Origin: VXOI01 sp965197575
GTDB taxonomy: Bacteria; Chloroflexota; Dehalococcoidia; Lucifugimonadales; UBA3495
Direction: 5' to 3'
NCBI GenBank assembly: GCA_965197575.1
Contig: OZ240214.1
Span: 310,001-374,000 of the forward strand
DNA length: 64,000 bases
Positions within the stretch are counted from its first letter, which is position 1. Every line of letters begins with the position of its first letter. The notes beneath the pieces were generated by a model. It was given only the letters and a program-made list of their open reading frames with translations. It was not told where the DNA came from and did not search any database. Both the position numbers and the translations under genes were made by a program. This document shows, one piece after another, positions 38,055 through 47,323 of this stretch.

Positions 38055-39050
38055 TCAGCAGCCCTCAGCTGGGGGTATTCGGGCACAGCTCTCCACAAAT
38101 GCGTGTGCGTCGTCGATCATTGATTTGACGACGTCATAGGTTTCATCATCAAAATGAGTGGCTAGGGTCTGACGGTTCGACCGGTCCGTGTGCTTGGTCA
38201 GGTGGGGTAGTATCACTGGTTTTCCATCGACGACCATGCTGTTGTAAATGGTTGAGTGGCCAATCGTGTTGCGAATCTCGACCAATTCCTCGAGTTTGGA
38301 GATACCGACCTCGCGGAAATCACCAGGCAATTTCCCAAGAGTTTCTGCCGCTAGATCCTTCACCAAACCGGAAAAGCCCTTGTCGCTATTTTGGGCCCCT
38401 AATTGCATCTGAATAGGCTCTAATCTGGCCCACCAATCGTTGAACCATTCTGGGGAAATTCGACCTTCAGACTGTACGGTGCGCAACTCTAACATCAACC
38501 GTATGACGTCAGGATGCCGGCTCACAAAATGGTAATTCAAATGCTTTTCAACGTAGAGAACCAGCATGAACACTTCGCCGGGTCGCACAACTAACTGTTC
38601 GTATTCGACAGGATTATCGACGGGGGGAATTACCACCCGTTTTTGTGCTTCCTCGGGCGATAGGTCTATACGGCTTAGCGTGTACATCAGTAAATCGACG
38701 GTGACGGGTTCTTCTGTTGCGCTTGTCGCTAGCACTGAACTAACCCTGTTGAGGTAATGGACGAAGGTTTCTCCGGGGGGTTTAGCCACACGGTAATCGG
38801 CATACTTCATCATCATTGACACGGATCCGCAGAGAACCGGGTATTCCGCTTCCGTATCTTCATCGGACACCCAGTACAGTGCGAATTCAGCGTCGGGCGT
38901 AAGTAAACCGAGAGCAGGCAGGAAATTTTGCAGCTGCGGCATGGTCGGCCTTTCGGTACGTCCCAAAGCCGCAACGGCCCGGCTGCTGTACCTGCCCTGA
39001 TCCTCGGTGATGAGGTGATAACCGCCCAAGCCTGACTCTGGTTGGTTCAT
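38055..39050 (-). CDS. Protein of unknown function, possible C-terminal HEPN domain
   Basis: The 331-residue protein matches no family I recognise. The last 100 residues are helical and contain LVEIRNTIGHSTIYNS, a pattern resembling the R-x4-H active site of HEPN ribonucleases. The centre contains VHYLNRVSSVLATSATEEPV and a VRPGEVFMLVLYVEKH segment. It lies between an IS630 element and the type I restriction operon, on the same strand as the latter but 400 nt beyond its last readable gene. A defence or abortive-infection role is inference from motif and location. Confidence 0.5.
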   Translation of the reverse strand: MNQPESGLGGYHLITEDQGRYSSRAVAALGRTERPTMPQLQNFLPALGLLTPDAEFALYWVSDEDTEAEYPVLCGSVSMMMKYADYRVAKPPGETFVHYLNRVSSVLATSATEEPVTVDLLMYTLSRIDLSPEEAQKRVVIPPVDNPVEYEQLVVRPGEVFMLVLYVEKHLNYHFVSRHPDVIRLMLELRTVQSEGRISPEWFNDWWARLEPIQMQLGAQNSDKGFSGLVKDLAAETLGKLPGDFREVGISKLEELVEIRNTIGHSTIYNSMVVDGKPVILPHLTKHTDRSNRQTLATHFDDETYDVVKSMIDDAHAFVESCARIPPAEGC

Positions 39051-39375
39051 GGCGCTAACTTTCTCCGGCCGCTCAGAAATTCAACGATCTGGCTGTTCTC
39101 GTAGCGTCAGATTTTATGGTAGCACACGATGGGCGCCCTATAAGGTGCAGTCCCTTATGCTCTTTCAAGAATCACCTGCGCTGTGCATCGGGGAAAGTCT
39201 GGCGTTCGGCTAACCATCATTGCAGTGTCAACGCCGACGCAAATCTGACCAGGTTCGCGATGTGGAATTGACTCACCTCATCAATTGCGCCTGTACGCCT
39301 GCGACCGCCGGTCAAAAATTGAGCCACCTCCTTGTTTGGAGCTCAGCAACTTTGTTAGTTGCGGTTCCGGTTCCA

Positions 39376-39711
39376 GCCACCTAGTTGGACGGAAAGTACC
39401 TCGATGCCGAGCATCTCGGCTCCTTTCTGGTAACGTTCGTTCAGCAGAACCTATTGCGTTGTTTTCGCCTGACGGTCCGCCACAAAGCTCCGCCATAGCC
39501 TTTGCAGCAGCGCAAGCGCGCCCGCCACGATCAATGCGACGTTTCGAATCGTCGTGCTACCTGATTCTCCGCCGCTCAACCATTCCCAGAACACCGCTGA
39601 GAGCACAACCACTACGGCAAGTACGGCGCAAAAGCCGCCGACTACAAACGTGTGGCGGCGGTTACGAAAACGTTGCACCAACGCAGCCCTTCCTTCCCCC
39701 ATCAGGCCCAC
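39376..39711 (-). pseudogene. Truncated membrane/pentapeptide-type protein with in-frame TAG
   Basis: From 39711 it encodes a two-membrane-segment region (FVVGGFCAVLAVVVVLSAVF; TIRNVALIVAGALALLQRLW) ending at TAG 39451-39453 after RQAKTTQ. The same frame continues with VLLNERYQKGAEMLG and LSVQLGG. The protein at 61200-62303 has the equivalent stretch RQSKTAQRMLLNEQYQRGAEMLG, with Arg where the TAG stands. Homology stops soon after, so the pentapeptide repeats are lost. Its start overlaps the hsdR stop. Confidence 0.6.
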
Positions 39712-42700
39712 CCTTCCGACAGCACTTCCGCCTGTTCCAGTACCGTTTGAGTAGCCTTTTCTTGCTTATCGGGCGGGTAGCCGTGCTTGCGGAGGATACG
39801 ACGGACGAGAACCCGCAATTGCGCACGGACATTCTCCCGCAGCGTCCAGTCAATCGTCACGTTGCGCCGGACGGTCTCGACCAACTCTTGGGCTATGACG
39901 CGGAGGGTTTCGTCGCCCAGAACTTGCACGGCGCTGTCGTTGGTTTCCAGGGCATCATAGAAGGCCAGTTCGTCCTCGGTCAGGCCCAGTCTCTCGCCCC
40001 TGGTCGCCGCTTCCCGCATATCCCTAGCGAGTTGAATCAACTCTTCGATGACCTGCGCAGCCTCAATCGCCCGGTTCTGGTAGCGGCGCAAGGTCTGCTC
40101 CAGCATTTCGGCGAAGGAGCGGGTCTGGACCACGTTGGTGCGCCGGCGGGCAGCCAGTTCACCCCGGAGCAACTTTTGCAATAACTCCACGGCCAGGTTG
40201 CGCTGGGGCATACCCTGAACCTCGGCCAGGAATTCCTCGGACAGCACTGATATGTCCGGCTTGTCCAGCCCCGCCGCCGCGAAGATTTCCATCACCCCTT
40301 CCGAGGCCACCGCACGGGAGACTATCTGGCGCACCGCCAGGTCCAGGTCCTCTTCCGGTCTCGCTTCGCCCGCAGCTCGCTTGGACAGCGCTGCCCGCAC
40401 CGCCTGGAAGAAACCCACGTCGTCACGGATGCGAAAGGTCTCCGCATGGGGCACGGCCAGAGCGAAGGCTTGGGAGAGTTCCCGCACCGCCTGCAAGCAA
40501 CGGTCCTTGCCGTTCTCTTGAGCCAGAATGTGCTCCTGCGCTGCCGGAATCAGCCCCAACCGCTCCTGTGCCGCGCCCGTCGTCCATTTCGACCAGTCGA
40601 AGCCGTGGAACAGGGCGCAGCAGACTTCATGCTTCTCCAACATTACTGCCACCGCCTCTTCCTTGTCGATGGCGGTTCGCCCCGTGCCTCCACTCTCAGT
40701 GTAGGTGACCAGCGCCTGCCGCAGGTCGTTGGCCAGCCCCAGGTAGTCCACCACCAGGCCGCCGGGCTTGTCCTTGAACACCCGGTTCACCCTGGCGATG
40801 GCCTGCATCAGCCCGTGGCCCCGCATTGGCTTATCCACGTACATGGTGTGCAGGCTGGGAGCGTCGAAGCCGGTCAGCCACATATCGCGCACCAGCACGA
40901 TGCGAAAGGGGTCGTTGGGGTCACGGAAACGGTTAGCCAGCGCCTCCCGCCGGACCTTGTTCCTCACGTGCTGCTGCCACTCCGGCGGGTCGGAGGCTGA
41001 GCCGGTCATCACCACCTTGATGCTGCCCCTGACGTCATCCTCATCATGCCAATCCGGGCGCAGGCGCACCAGTTCCCGGTAGAGGTCAACACAAATGCGC
41101 CGGCTCATGCACACTACCATCGCCTTGCCGTCCAGGGCACCCAAGCGTTGCTCGAAGTGGGCCACGATGTCCTCGGCAATCTGCTTGACCCGGTTTTCGG
41201 CCCCGACGACGGCCTCCAGCTGCGCCCACTTGGTCTTCAGACGTTCCTTCCGTTCAATCTCCTCGCCCTCGGTGGCTTCCTCGAAGTCCGGGTCAATGGT
41301 GGGACGCTCGGCATCGTCCAGTTCCAGCTTGGCCAGGCGGCTTTCGTAGTGGATGGGGACCGTGGCTCCATCTTCAACGGAACGTTGAATGTCGTAGATG
41401 CTGATGTAGTCGCCGAAGACGGCCCGGGTGTTGGCGTCCTCCAATTCGATGGGGGTTCCGGTAAAACCGACGAAGGAGGCGTTGGGCAAAGCGTCCCTCA
41501 TGTGGCGGGCGAAGCCATCGATGAAGTCGTATTGGCTGCGGTGGGCTTCGTCGGCTATAACCACGATATTCCGCCGTTCCGATAAGGTGCGGTAGGTATC
41601 GCCCCGCTCCTCCGGGAAGAACTTCTGGATGGTGGTGAAGACCACGCCGCCAGCGGCCACCGACAGCTTTTCCCGCAGGTCGGCACGGCTTTCGGCCTGC
41701 GCCGGCGGCTGGCGCAGCAGGTCCTGGCAGCGGGAGAAGGTGGTGAAGAGCTGGTCGTCCAGGTCGTTGCGGTCGGTGAGGACTACGATGGTAGGATTCT
41801 CCATGTCTGGCTCGCGGACAATGGCCCCAGCGTAGAAGGCCATGGTCAGGCTCTTGCCCGACCCCTGGGTGTGCCAGACTACCCCGATGCGCCGGTCGCC
41901 GGGAGCGCCCCCAGGCTGGCGTCCCGTTTCATACCTGCCACAAATCGGGCCCGAAGCAACCCCTCTCTCCCTTTGAAGCTCCGCCGCCCTCAGGGTCTCG
42001 CCTACGGCGGCACGGACGGCGTGGAACTGATGGTAGCCAGCCATCTTCTTGACCGGCTTGCCGCTGCCATCGTCGTCAAACACGGTGAAATCGCGGAGCA
42101 GCGCCAGAAAGCGCTCCGGGTAGCAGGCGCCTTCCAGAATCACTTGCAACTCGGTCAGGTCAGGGCTGGCCAGCGTCTCGCCGGTGGTGGTGGTCCGCCA
42201 GGGTTTGAACCACTCCCGCCCGGCGCCGAGGGCACCTACGCGGGACTCCAGACCGTCGGATACCAGCAGCATCTCGTTAAAGGAGAACAACGCGGGTAAT
42301 TCAGCCTAGTAGGTCTGGAGTTGCTGCCAAGCAGTCCAAATGGTAGCGTCCTCGTCGACTGGGTTCTTCAACTCTAAAACGCCCAGGGGCAGGCCGTTGA
42401 CGAACAAAACGACATCCGGGCGGCGGGTGTTCCTGTTTCCGCCCACCGTTTCCGTAACGGTGAACTGGTTGACGGCCAGCCAGTCGTTGGCCGCCCAATC
42501 GTCGAAGTCTATGACCCGGGCCGGTTCGCCTCGGATGTTGCCGTCGCCGGAGCGGTATTCCACCGTCACTCCGTTGACCAGCATCCGGTGAAAGGATCGG
42601 TTACAGGTTTCCAGGGTCACCCCTTCGGGAAGGGTCAGATTACGGAAAGCGTCGTCCAAAGCCGAGGCAGGAAGAGACGGGTTCAATCGAGCCAGCGCAT

Positions 42701-42857
42701 CCCGTAGTCGCCGGTCCAAGACAACCTGCCCGTAGTCATCCCGCTCCGCTCCTGTAGCGTCGGGGGCGATGTCCGGGCCGTGGGTGGTTTGCCAGCCGAG
42801 GCCAGCGAGCCATTCCAGGGCCGCAAATTCTACAGCTGATTCGTTAAGCGCGGTCAT
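39702..42857 (-). CDS. hsdR: Type I restriction subunit HsdR, one in-frame amber codon
   Basis: ATG 42857 opens an N-terminal nuclease domain with PDVVLFVNGLPLGVLELKN (the PD-ExK core, about residues 147-166). TAG at 42306-42308 (codon 184) follows TAWQQLQTY, and the frame continues at once with AELPALFSFNEMLL. It then has Walker A HTQGSGKSLTMAF (about 330), DEAH (VVIADEAHRSQYD), QAIARVNRVFKDKPGG, and a helical C-terminus. Total length of about 1051 is normal for HsdR. Relatives have Lys-Ala-Glu-Leu here, so AAG to TAG is the probable change. Without readthrough, nuclease and translocase would be separate or absent. Confidence 0.85.
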
Positions 42858-42866
42858 ATCCCGCCA

Positions 42867-43370
42867 TCAGAGCGAAATTCCAACGAGGGAGAGGATAACG
42901 ACGATTCCCAAAACTACATGAAGGACGGCAAATAGCACTGGAATCCACTTTTCTATGGCGGTGACGGCACGATAGGACCGTCCGCGGCCATCTTCCGCCA
43001 ACCGCCATTCGTACTTGTACATTGCCGCCGGCAGATGCTGCTCAAACTCGTGGATTACCTTGAACTTTACCCGGTTAAGGTCGGCGTGGGACTTGATGAT
43101 CAAGTACCATAGTAGAGACACGGGTATGCCTATAACCGGAATAACCAGCGCCCAGTAACTTTGACCGAACCCTGTAGATTGAAAGCCGTACAAAGCGACC
43201 AGGGCAGCGTTGAGGGTAAGGAGGTAACGACTTGACTGAACCCGTCGGGCGCTGACGTTCTCTGCCGATTGGACGTAGAGCTTGTATTGCTCCAGCAAGT
43301 CGGTTTGGAATGATTCGCCATAGGCGTCGGCAGTCCAGCCTATTACAGATTCTCGCTCTTGGTTAGCCAT
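42867..43370 (-). CDS. Small multi-pass membrane protein (RipA/SLATT-like)
   Basis: The 167-residue protein has a cytoplasmic N-terminal helix (YKLYVQSAENVSARRVQSS), a hydrophobic hairpin (YLLTLNAALVALYGF; YWALVIPVIGIPVSLLWYLI), an amphipathic stretch (KFKVIHEFEQHLPAAMYKYE), and a last membrane segment (LFAVLHVVLGIVVILSLVG). The layout and several positions agree with what databases call RipA-type octameric membrane proteins and with SLATT effectors. It starts 3 nt after the TIR gene stop, in the same frame, so both are surely co-translated. Probable role: membrane effector opened by a TIR-derived signal. Family is assigned from memory. Confidence 0.6.
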   Translation of the reverse strand: MANQERESVIGWTADAYGESFQTDLLEQYKLYVQSAENVSARRVQSSRYLLTLNAALVALYGFQSTGFGQSYWALVIPVIGIPVSLLWYLIIKSHADLNRVKFKVIHEFEQHLPAAMYKYEWRLAEDGRGRSYRAVTAIEKWIPVLFAVLHVVLGIVVILSLVGISL

Positions 43371-43373
43371 AGC

Positions 43374-43763
43374 CTATTTCGGTTCAGCGATGAGTTCCTT
43401 CAAGGTGGGCCATGTCCAAGGGTGGATTCTCCTCCTCTTAGGTGCGGACTTAGGACGCGTACATGTCCTGTTCCTGCGTCCCTTCAGCAGGAAGTACGGT
43501 TTTCCTGCCTGTTGCACCATGGTCACTTCCGCTTCCACACCCTTCGCTTGGTGCGTATGCTCCCCGCAAATGACGATGGTGAGGTCCGCTCTATCGATCA
43601 GGTCTCGCACCTTCTCTCGCCAGTTCTCGTCAAATGGTTCATTTACTGACCAGTCCGTGATGCTGAACGGCGAGTCCGACCTCTTGGCTTGGGCGACGAG
43701 ATTGCCTCGAAGGTCGTTATCGTTGTCGTAGTCGAAGCTGATGAATACACTCTTGGTAGCCAT
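43374..43763 (-). CDS. TIR-like protein (ThsB/DUF1863 type)
   Basis: The 129-residue protein has the TIR/MTH538 hallmarks: first strand SVFISFDYDND, helix with DENWREKVRDLIDRADLTIV, and GVEAEVTMVQQAGKPYFLL carrying the likely catalytic Glu. In Thoeris defence ThsB makes an NAD-derived signal that activates an effector. Here the next gene encodes a small membrane protein rather than ThsA. The stop is TAG 43374-43376, followed by GCT and the ATG of the membrane protein in the same frame. The C-terminus is rich in Arg/Lys/Pro. Confidence 0.75.
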   Translation of the reverse strand: MATKSVFISFDYDNDNDLRGNLVAQAKRSDSPFSITDWSVNEPFDENWREKVRDLIDRADLTIVICGEHTHQAKGVEAEVTMVQQAGKPYFLLKGRRNRTCTRPKSAPKRRRIHPWTWPTLKELIAEPK

Positions 43764-43849
43764 GTGTGTTTCCTACTCGCTAGTACCGACCTTGGTCCCC
43801 ACAGCGGGTCCCGGTCAGCCTCTACTGCTTATGTCAGCTTCAGGGAAGC

Positions 43850-44566
43850 TCACGAGACTGGCTCACACGGTCCCAGGCGAATTCCGTCGAATCTGACGAA
43901 GCCTTCGAACACGTTCACCTCAACCATCTCTGAGTCAAACCTGGCAGGTAATTTGGATTGCGGAGAGACAATAACCCGGAACGAAGATGGCCAATTGTCT
44001 CCCGATGCAACCACCTCATGAGTGCGTTCTTCCAGGACGATACCGAGTACTAGCCCGTCAAAACTGATGGTCATCTCAGTTTCTTCGGACAGCCAGCCGA
44101 AGTGTTCCATTAGATTGCGACGCAGGGGGCGGGCGTAGTCCCTGTAGATATAGCATCTTGGGCTTGCAGAGTAGGCACGGTTTTTTTCCTCCGCTTCTTG
44201 CTGTTGCCGTACCATTGGAACAAGGTCCCAGTGCCGTTCTCCTTCGATAAACCAATCGGGCAGAGGCTCAAGTTCTCTCCGATTAGAGCTAAGCGCGTAG
44301 CTGATCCAGGCAGCTGCTTCTAATGAATTCTCCAAGTTGTCGGGGATCTGGTGGTCTACAACCGTAAACGTGCGTCCAGTATCGATAGTACCGCCGAGTA
44401 CAACCACATACCTCGCGTACATATTCATCATGTGGCTTGCGGTCAGATTCAGCTGAGCAAATTGGTAGCCAACAGTATCCGATACGTAAAGAGGTTCCCG
44501 ATGCTCGAAGCCGAGTTCAATCAGAGAGCCTAATGTGGGGCATAGTTCGCTCATCTTCTGCTCCAA
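43850..44566 (-). CDS. Protein of unknown function in the type I operon
   Basis: The 238-residue soluble protein reads YVSDTVGYQFAQLNLTASHM, MYARYVVVLGGTIDTGRTF near its N-terminus and ISFDGLVLGIVLEERTHEVV near its end. No nuclease, ATPase or HTH motif is evident and I do not recognise the family. It lies between the deoxyribosyltransferase-like gene (102 nt) and the TIR gene (87 nt). It could be a phage-sensing partner; that is only a guess from position. Confidence 0.6.
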   Translation of the reverse strand: MEQKMSELCPTLGSLIELGFEHREPLYVSDTVGYQFAQLNLTASHMMNMYARYVVVLGGTIDTGRTFTVVDHQIPDNLENSLEAAAWISYALSSNRRELEPLPDWFIEGERHWDLVPMVRQQQEAEEKNRAYSASPRCYIYRDYARPLRRNLMEHFGWLSEETEMTISFDGLVLGIVLEERTHEVVASGDNWPSSFRVIVSPQSKLPARFDSEMVEVNVFEGFVRFDGIRLGPCEPVS

Positions 44567-44667
44567 AAGTTAATTCGCCTTCCCCGTTGCCCAACCGGAA
44601 AACGGTCCAAACGGTATTCAGGCATTCCGGAGGGTGGCTTCAATGGCGGTTTCAGAGAGGGTGCCCA

Positions 44668-45660
44668 TTAATCCTCACGTGGCTCCGGCCCTTCACCAAT
44701 GACGGCAAGGATGCGGTTCTTCAGCTTTTGGCGCAGTTCCTCTGGGGTGGTCCAGACTATGTGGTTGTAGTGATTGGTGTCGAAATGCAGGGTATTCACT
44801 GCATCTTCCCGACATGTGAAAATGACCGGAATCCCAAGCCCGTGGGCGAATCCCGCCTCGTAATACACACCGCCTCTCGGCCCATCCTTACCGTGGGTGA
44901 AGTCAGCCACAAGGAACCTTGAGCGACGAATCTCGGCAACAATCTCATCGTCGATCTTGTTGATATGTTCTTTCTGGTCTATTCGTATCGGCTTGTATCC
45001 TGCATCTTCTACGGCAGGTTCGATTCCTTGGTCAGAAGCAGCTTTCATGGTGTCATCGAACCACATAGCGACGAACGCCTGTGATGAGTCGACGTTGACT
45101 AACTGTTCTGCAATTCGGCTACGACCATCCACGGTAACTCGTACCAAGGCTGGAATCTCATACTCTCCGAACCCAACCGTAGTCACTCTAGGCCGGGAAT
45201 CTAGCCAACCCTTGCTGACCATATAGTCGATTAAGTAACCAATCTCTCCCTCGCTGGTTGACTCGGACCAAGCATACGCCGAACCATCGTCACTCCTGAT
45301 GTCATATGAGGTTCCCACAACAGTTGTTTGTTTACCAATGAACCGCAACAGTCTATCAACGCGGTTGTGAACTTCAAGAGGAGGTTTAAACTTGGTCAAC
45401 TCGATAATATCTCTAATAATCCGCGGTTGGTCATCTCCTTGACTACGCTGGTCGATAACCCAAGTTGTCAGCCGCGCTTTCTGATCCAAAGAAAGCCTGG
45501 GGATGTCATCTGCCACTACGTCGTAACCGATGGAATATGCCCCTCCAGACCGAGGCGAATCAACTACTCGAATCAATCGATTATGAACATCCCGAAAGTA
45601 TCTCGCTTCGTGACCGGGACCCCATATAGGGCAAGTTGAGATTTCTGTTGGCATGATCAT
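44668..45660 (-). CDS. Deoxyribosyltransferase/TIR-like domain protein
   Basis: The C-terminal third (about residues 195-325) has AFVAMWFDDTM, YKPIRIDQKEH, EIRRSRFLVADFTHG and GGVYYEAGFAHGLGIPVIFT. This is the nucleoside 2-deoxyribosyltransferase-like fold related to TIR, in which the Glu of YYEAG is expected to be catalytic. The N-terminal part begins with a Cys/His segment (CPIWGPGHEA) and holds a winged-helix-like stretch (YLIDYMVSKGWLD). The start overlaps the hsdS stop by 4 nt. Possible role: nucleotide- or NAD-cleaving effector or sensor. Substrate unknown. Confidence 0.65.
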   Translation of the reverse strand: MIMPTEISTCPIWGPGHEARYFRDVHNRLIRVVDSPRSGGAYSIGYDVVADDIPRLSLDQKARLTTWVIDQRSQGDDQPRIIRDIIELTKFKPPLEVHNRVDRLLRFIGKQTTVVGTSYDIRSDDGSAYAWSESTSEGEIGYLIDYMVSKGWLDSRPRVTTVGFGEYEIPALVRVTVDGRSRIAEQLVNVDSSQAFVAMWFDDTMKAASDQGIEPAVEDAGYKPIRIDQKEHINKIDDEIVAEIRRSRFLVADFTHGKDGPRGGVYYEAGFAHGLGIPVIFTCREDAVNTLHFDTNHYNHIVWTTPEELRQKLKNRILAVIGEGPEPRED

Positions 45661-47288
45661 TCACTCTCCCTGTCAACTCTGACCTCCCCCGACAACATCT
45701 TGGGCAGCAGCGCATCCCGCTGGTCGGCTAGGGAGTAGGATTCTTGGCGGGTTATCTCTATATCAGAGAACATAGGACCTACGAGAGAGCTGAATTTTGC
45801 CCAAATGTCCGCTGGTGGGACCGGAAGGAGGTACGGGGCCAATGCATCAACTTGGACGCGCTGTCGCCCCGATGTTCCTGTCATGCTCTGGATAGCGTGC
45901 TCTCGAAAGCCCTCGTCACGGCCCAGCAAGTACGGGTATTCCTCCGGAACGGGGGGAATTGCACGCATCACGATGAACTCGGTTGATCCCCATCCAACCA
46001 TGTCATCCGGCAATGATTGGACAAATGCGGTCTTGCCATTCTCCAAACAGGGAGTAATCCGCGCGAGTAGCGTATCCCCGTTGCGGAAACGGGTCCCAGA
46101 AGTGAACTCCCGTAGAATCGAGTTGGCTGGACTGGAACCAGAGGTTGGCAGGGCTGCCATTTCGATGTATGGTCCGATTGTCCCCTTCTTCATAGGTTCT
46201 TTGGGATTGAGCTCAACGACCTGCTTGAGCGCCTTCACCTCCCACCCTTCCGGTATCTCCCCCAACTCCGAATCAACCAACCGGTCCGGGAACAGGTCCC
46301 ACAACTCCGGCGGCAGGTAGGGTTCCCGGCCCTCCAGCTTGGCGCGAGTGGGACCGAAGTCCACGAACCAGTCCTGGAAAATTGCCCGCGCCATCTCCTC
46401 CAGGGTCTGGTTCATCCGCCGGTTCAGCTCAATCTTGTCGTCCAGCGCGCCGAGGATGTGGGCGATGGCCCGCTGTTCGGGCAGGGGAGGGAGGGGGATT
46501 TCCACAAGACCTATGTCAGCCTTCCGCAACCCAAATCTGGTTATCCCGTTAGCGTAAGAATGGAATTGTTCTTGAGCTTCGTCGGTGCCCAACGCGTAGA
46601 AGAGGTAAGTACCATCAACTTCCGATGAACAGGGTCTGAGGATTGCCAAGTGGTATCCGCAGACTAAGTTGGGAATATCCTCGCGTACCAGGGCCGGGAC
46701 TCCTATGTCATCGTGTTTCTCGGAGTCTTTTGTGATGATGACATCGCCGACGACCAACGAACACTTGGCTATCTCCCGCTCAGTCGCGGTTGCTTCCATG
46801 AAGTCCATATCGGCGTGGATGAAACTGTTGTTGTAAACGTCCGTGTAATTACAGAGTTGGACAGCGCGCTCATTTGCCTTTGATTTCTTGTCCACACTGC
46901 TTAACTGGAGAGTAACCACATCGCCAAGCGCAACTTTGCGCCCCCCGATATTCCTTGTCCTTGGGGCAGCAACTGAAGGTAGCGGCACCCTCTGGCCCTC
47001 AACAATCTTCTTGAAGGAAGGACTGATGGCATTCAAGTCCACCACGTCAATGGTGTAGGGCAAATCCGATTCCTCGAAAGCAACTTCTAGTCCGACCATA
47101 GCCTTGTAGTCAAGCGCGTCAGCGCCTTCCACGGCCAGGTCCAGATCCGAAGAACCCTTTGTCATCCAGTTGGCGCGGCTGCCGAACACCCAGACCTTGA
47201 ATCCGGCCGGCAAGTGCTCCCGGAGGATGTCCTGCACGATTTCCAGGTGGTCGGGGCGGATGTCCGCCGGGTTAGTCCAGTCGTTCAT
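45657..47288 (-). CDS. hsdS: Nucleotidyltransferase-HsdS fusion (type I specificity subunit)
   Basis: Residues 1-100 are a minimal nucleotidyltransferase: WVFGSRANWMTKGSSDLDLA has the GS(x)n DxD active-site pattern, and YTIDVVDLN carries a further Asp. Residues about 110-540 are a standard HsdS with two target-recognition domains, each followed by a conserved helix (LPPLPEQRAIAHILGALDDK, then NQTLEEMARAIFQDWFVDFG; the C-terminal pair is ADQRDALLPKMLSGEV). The directly preceding gene encodes the HEPN-like partner such transferases usually have. The fusion couples a HEPN/MNT toxin-antitoxin to DNA target recognition. Confidence 0.85.
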   Translation of the reverse strand: MNDWTNPADIRPDHLEIVQDILREHLPAGFKVWVFGSRANWMTKGSSDLDLAVEGADALDYKAMVGLEVAFEESDLPYTIDVVDLNAISPSFKKIVEGQRVPLPSVAAPRTRNIGGRKVALGDVVTLQLSSVDKKSKANERAVQLCNYTDVYNNSFIHADMDFMEATATEREIAKCSLVVGDVIITKDSEKHDDIGVPALVREDIPNLVCGYHLAILRPCSSEVDGTYLFYALGTDEAQEQFHSYANGITRFGLRKADIGLVEIPLPPLPEQRAIAHILGALDDKIELNRRMNQTLEEMARAIFQDWFVDFGPTRAKLEGREPYLPPELWDLFPDRLVDSELGEIPEGWEVKALKQVVELNPKEPMKKGTIGPYIEMAALPTSGSSPANSILREFTSGTRFRNGDTLLARITPCLENGKTAFVQSLPDDMVGWGSTEFIVMRAIPPVPEEYPYLLGRDEGFREHAIQSMTGTSGRQRVQVDALAPYLLPVPPADIWAKFSSLVGPMFSDIEITRQESYSLADQRDALLPKMLSGEVRVDRESE

Positions 47289-47323
47289 TCCTTTCCTGTG
47301 ACTCCCTCAGCAGGTGCCGGACT

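Noticed and set aside
40446..42299. Plus-strand frames opposite hsdR
   Set aside because: They are shadows of a strongly conserved restriction subunit.
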